Below, one piece after another: positions 6,770-7,679 of a DNA stretch of 7,679 nucleotides. The position numbers and the translations under genes were made by a program. Within the stretch, counting starts at the first letter, position 1. The number at the start of each line of letters is the position of its first letter. Source of the stretch: an uncultured Flavobacteriales bacterium (lineage in GTDB: Bacteria > Bacteroidota > Bacteroidia > Flavobacteriales_D > Sanyastnellaceae); contig CALCNZ010000393.1 of NCBI GenBank assembly GCA_937897625.1, forward strand, positions 1 through 7,679. The letters are read 5' to 3'. The notes beneath the pieces were generated by a model that was given only the letters and a program-made list of their open reading frames with translations, was not told where the DNA came from and searched no databases.

Positions 6770-7488
6770 GCTTTCATTAATTCTCTAATGGCTACCGAGG
6801 CCACTACACTTCCGAATGTTGCCGGCATATAGGAAATTGTTCCGTATGCCGACTTCTTGTAGTTCTTACCATCTGTTAGCATTAAGCTTTCTTTAATTGG
6901 AAGCTCAGGACTGAACACCACTTTTATTCCTTTTCGAATGCCGCTGTCCTTCAGATTTTTTCTTATCTGTTGAGCAAACGGACAGTTGTACGTTTTCGAA
7001 ATATCTACCACCTGCAATTTCGTTGGATCAAGCTTCGCACCCGCACCCATGCTACTCACCAAAGGAATTTTGCTTTCGTAAGCCATGCGTATAAACGTTA
7101 GCTTCGGCGTTATACTATCAATCGCATCAATCAAAAAATCGGGTTTGGTTTTTAGATGTTCTTCCACCATTTGCGGATTCACAAACTCTTTCACTACCGT
7201 TAATTCAATCTCTGGATTAATCGCGCGAATGCGTTCCGCCATGATCTCCACCTTAGGCTCTCCGTGGTTGGTGGCTAATGCAGGAAGCTGTCGGTTCCGA
7301 TTCGTGGGATCTACAACGTCGCCATCTATGATGGTCATTTTACCTATTCCTGAACGCGCAATAAACTCCGCCGCGAAAGAACCCACGCCGCCCATTCCAA
7401 CTACCATGACATGCTTGGTGGTTAACTTCCTTAACGTCTCTTCACCAATTAACAAACTTGTTCGTGACAACCAACTGATATCTTCCAT
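6766..7488 (-). CDS. tcdA: tRNA threonylcarbamoyladenosine (t6A37) dehydratase TcdA
   Basis: The product is 240 residues, of the E1/ThiF-like ATP-binding fold. In this family TcdA (CsdL/YgdL) uses ATP to dehydrate t6A at position 37 of ANN-decoding tRNAs to cyclic t6A, in the cytoplasm. Visible motifs are the N-terminal SRTSLLIGEETL at 8-19, the nucleotide loop GMGGVGS at 31-37, IIDGDVVDPTNRNRQLPA at 53-70 with Asp55, Asn63, Arg66 and Gln67, Lys79, and DAIDSITPK at 121-129. The C-terminal GTISYMPATFGSVVASVAIREL segment (216-237) is characteristic of TcdA and separates it from ThiF and MoeB. There are no CxxC zinc pairs, also as in TcdA. Length is slightly below E. coli TcdA. The upstream gene ends 10 nt before its ATG, suggesting shared transcription. 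Its TAG stop overlaps the stop of the convergent small ORF. Confidence 0.95.
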   Translation of the reverse strand: MEDISWLSRTSLLIGEETLRKLTTKHVMVVGMGGVGSFAAEFIARSGIGKMTIIDGDVVDPTNRNRQLPALATNHGEPKVEIMAERIRAINPEIELTVVKEFVNPQMVEEHLKTKPDFLIDAIDSITPKLTFIRMAYESKIPLVSSMGAGAKLDPTKLQVVDISKTYNCPFAQQIRKNLKDSGIRKGIKVVFSPELPIKESLMLTDGKNYKKSAYGTISYMPATFGSVVASVAIRELMKA

Positions 7489-7498
7489 TCGAAAAAAA

Positions 7499-7678
7499 TT
7501 AGCAGCCTCCGCCTAAGTTTATGAGTACAAAATTCTCGTGCTTGTTAATGGTAACATAATAGTCACATCCCAAGGTCAAGTTAACAACATAATGGTCCTT
7601 AACCTCCGATATTGACCCTCCCTCTTGATAGAAATATGAGGTGCCGTTTAAAACAAATTCTGTGTATGGACGAGGGTC
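7499..7678 (-). CDS. C-terminal end of an unidentified protein (partial)
   Basis: The minus strand is open from the window edge to a TAA at 7499-7501, giving 59 residues. The fragment reads from DPRPYTEFVLNGTSYFYQ through HYVVNLTLGCDYYVTINK to a glycine-rich end LINLGGGC. Alternating hydrophobic and polar residues suggest beta strands; two cysteines are present, one as the last residue. I do not recognise the family. It has no start in the window, so the gene continues to the right. The 10-nt gap to the tcdA start supports a common operon. A chance open frame of this length is possible, but placement and composition favour a real gene. Confidence 0.65.
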   Translation of the reverse strand, partial: DPRPYTEFVLNGTSYFYQEGGSISEVKDHYVVNLTLGCDYYVTINKHENFVLINLGGGC

Positions 7679-7679
7679 G

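Noticed and set aside
6776..6791. CATTA/TAATG inverted repeat just after the small ORF
   Set aside because: Five AT-rich pairs without a T tract; falls in tcdA coding sequence and is expected by chance.
7085..7516. 143-codon plus-strand open frame opposite tcdA
   Set aside because: Antisense to the conserved TcdA motifs, including the nucleotide-binding loop; explained by codon bias of tcdA.

Overview
The window looks like chromosomal DNA from a Bacteroidota bacterium, most probably in or near Flavobacteriales. Three things point there: a secreted protein ending in a type IX secretion (T9SS) sorting domain, lipoprotein and membrane families (DUF4403-like, DUF4836/DUF3352-like) typical of that phylum, and AT-rich intergenic regions without clear Shine-Dalgarno sequences but with TAnnTTTG-like promoter elements. 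Coding density is high. I see no mobile element, CRISPR array, tRNA or rRNA.

Layout. (1) 2-1594 (+) is the 3' part of rpoC, closed by a strong hairpin terminator at 1617-1643. (2) Convergent to it, 1808-2896 (-) encodes a secreted protein with a MopE-like metal-binding motif, a PKD-like domain and a T9SS sorting domain; it has its own terminator at 1753-1784. (3) A 66-nt divergent intergenic region separates it from 2963-4423 (+), a DUF4403-like lipoprotein. (4) That gene converges on 4420-6117 (-), a membrane-anchored DUF4836/DUF3352-like protein. Their stop codons overlap by 4 nt, and the probable terminator of the minus-strand gene lies inside the lipoprotein's coding sequence. (5) Divergent from that, 6196-6618 (+) is a DUF985 cupin, followed by an unannotated-looking 34-residue lysine-rich ORF at 6665-6769 (+). 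(6) The small ORF again overlaps by 4 nt at its stop with tcdA at 6766-7488 (-), the tRNA t6A37 dehydratase. (7) At the right edge, 7499-7678 (-) is the C-terminal end of another gene, only 10 nt upstream of tcdA and probably in its transcription unit.

The genes do not form one pathway. They are a mix of housekeeping functions (transcription, tRNA modification) and envelope or secreted proteins of unknown role, packed in alternating orientations. I found no convincing new defence or mobile system. The points most worth a second look are the antisense terminator buried in a coding sequence, the lysine-rich microprotein, and the metal-motif T9SS protein.
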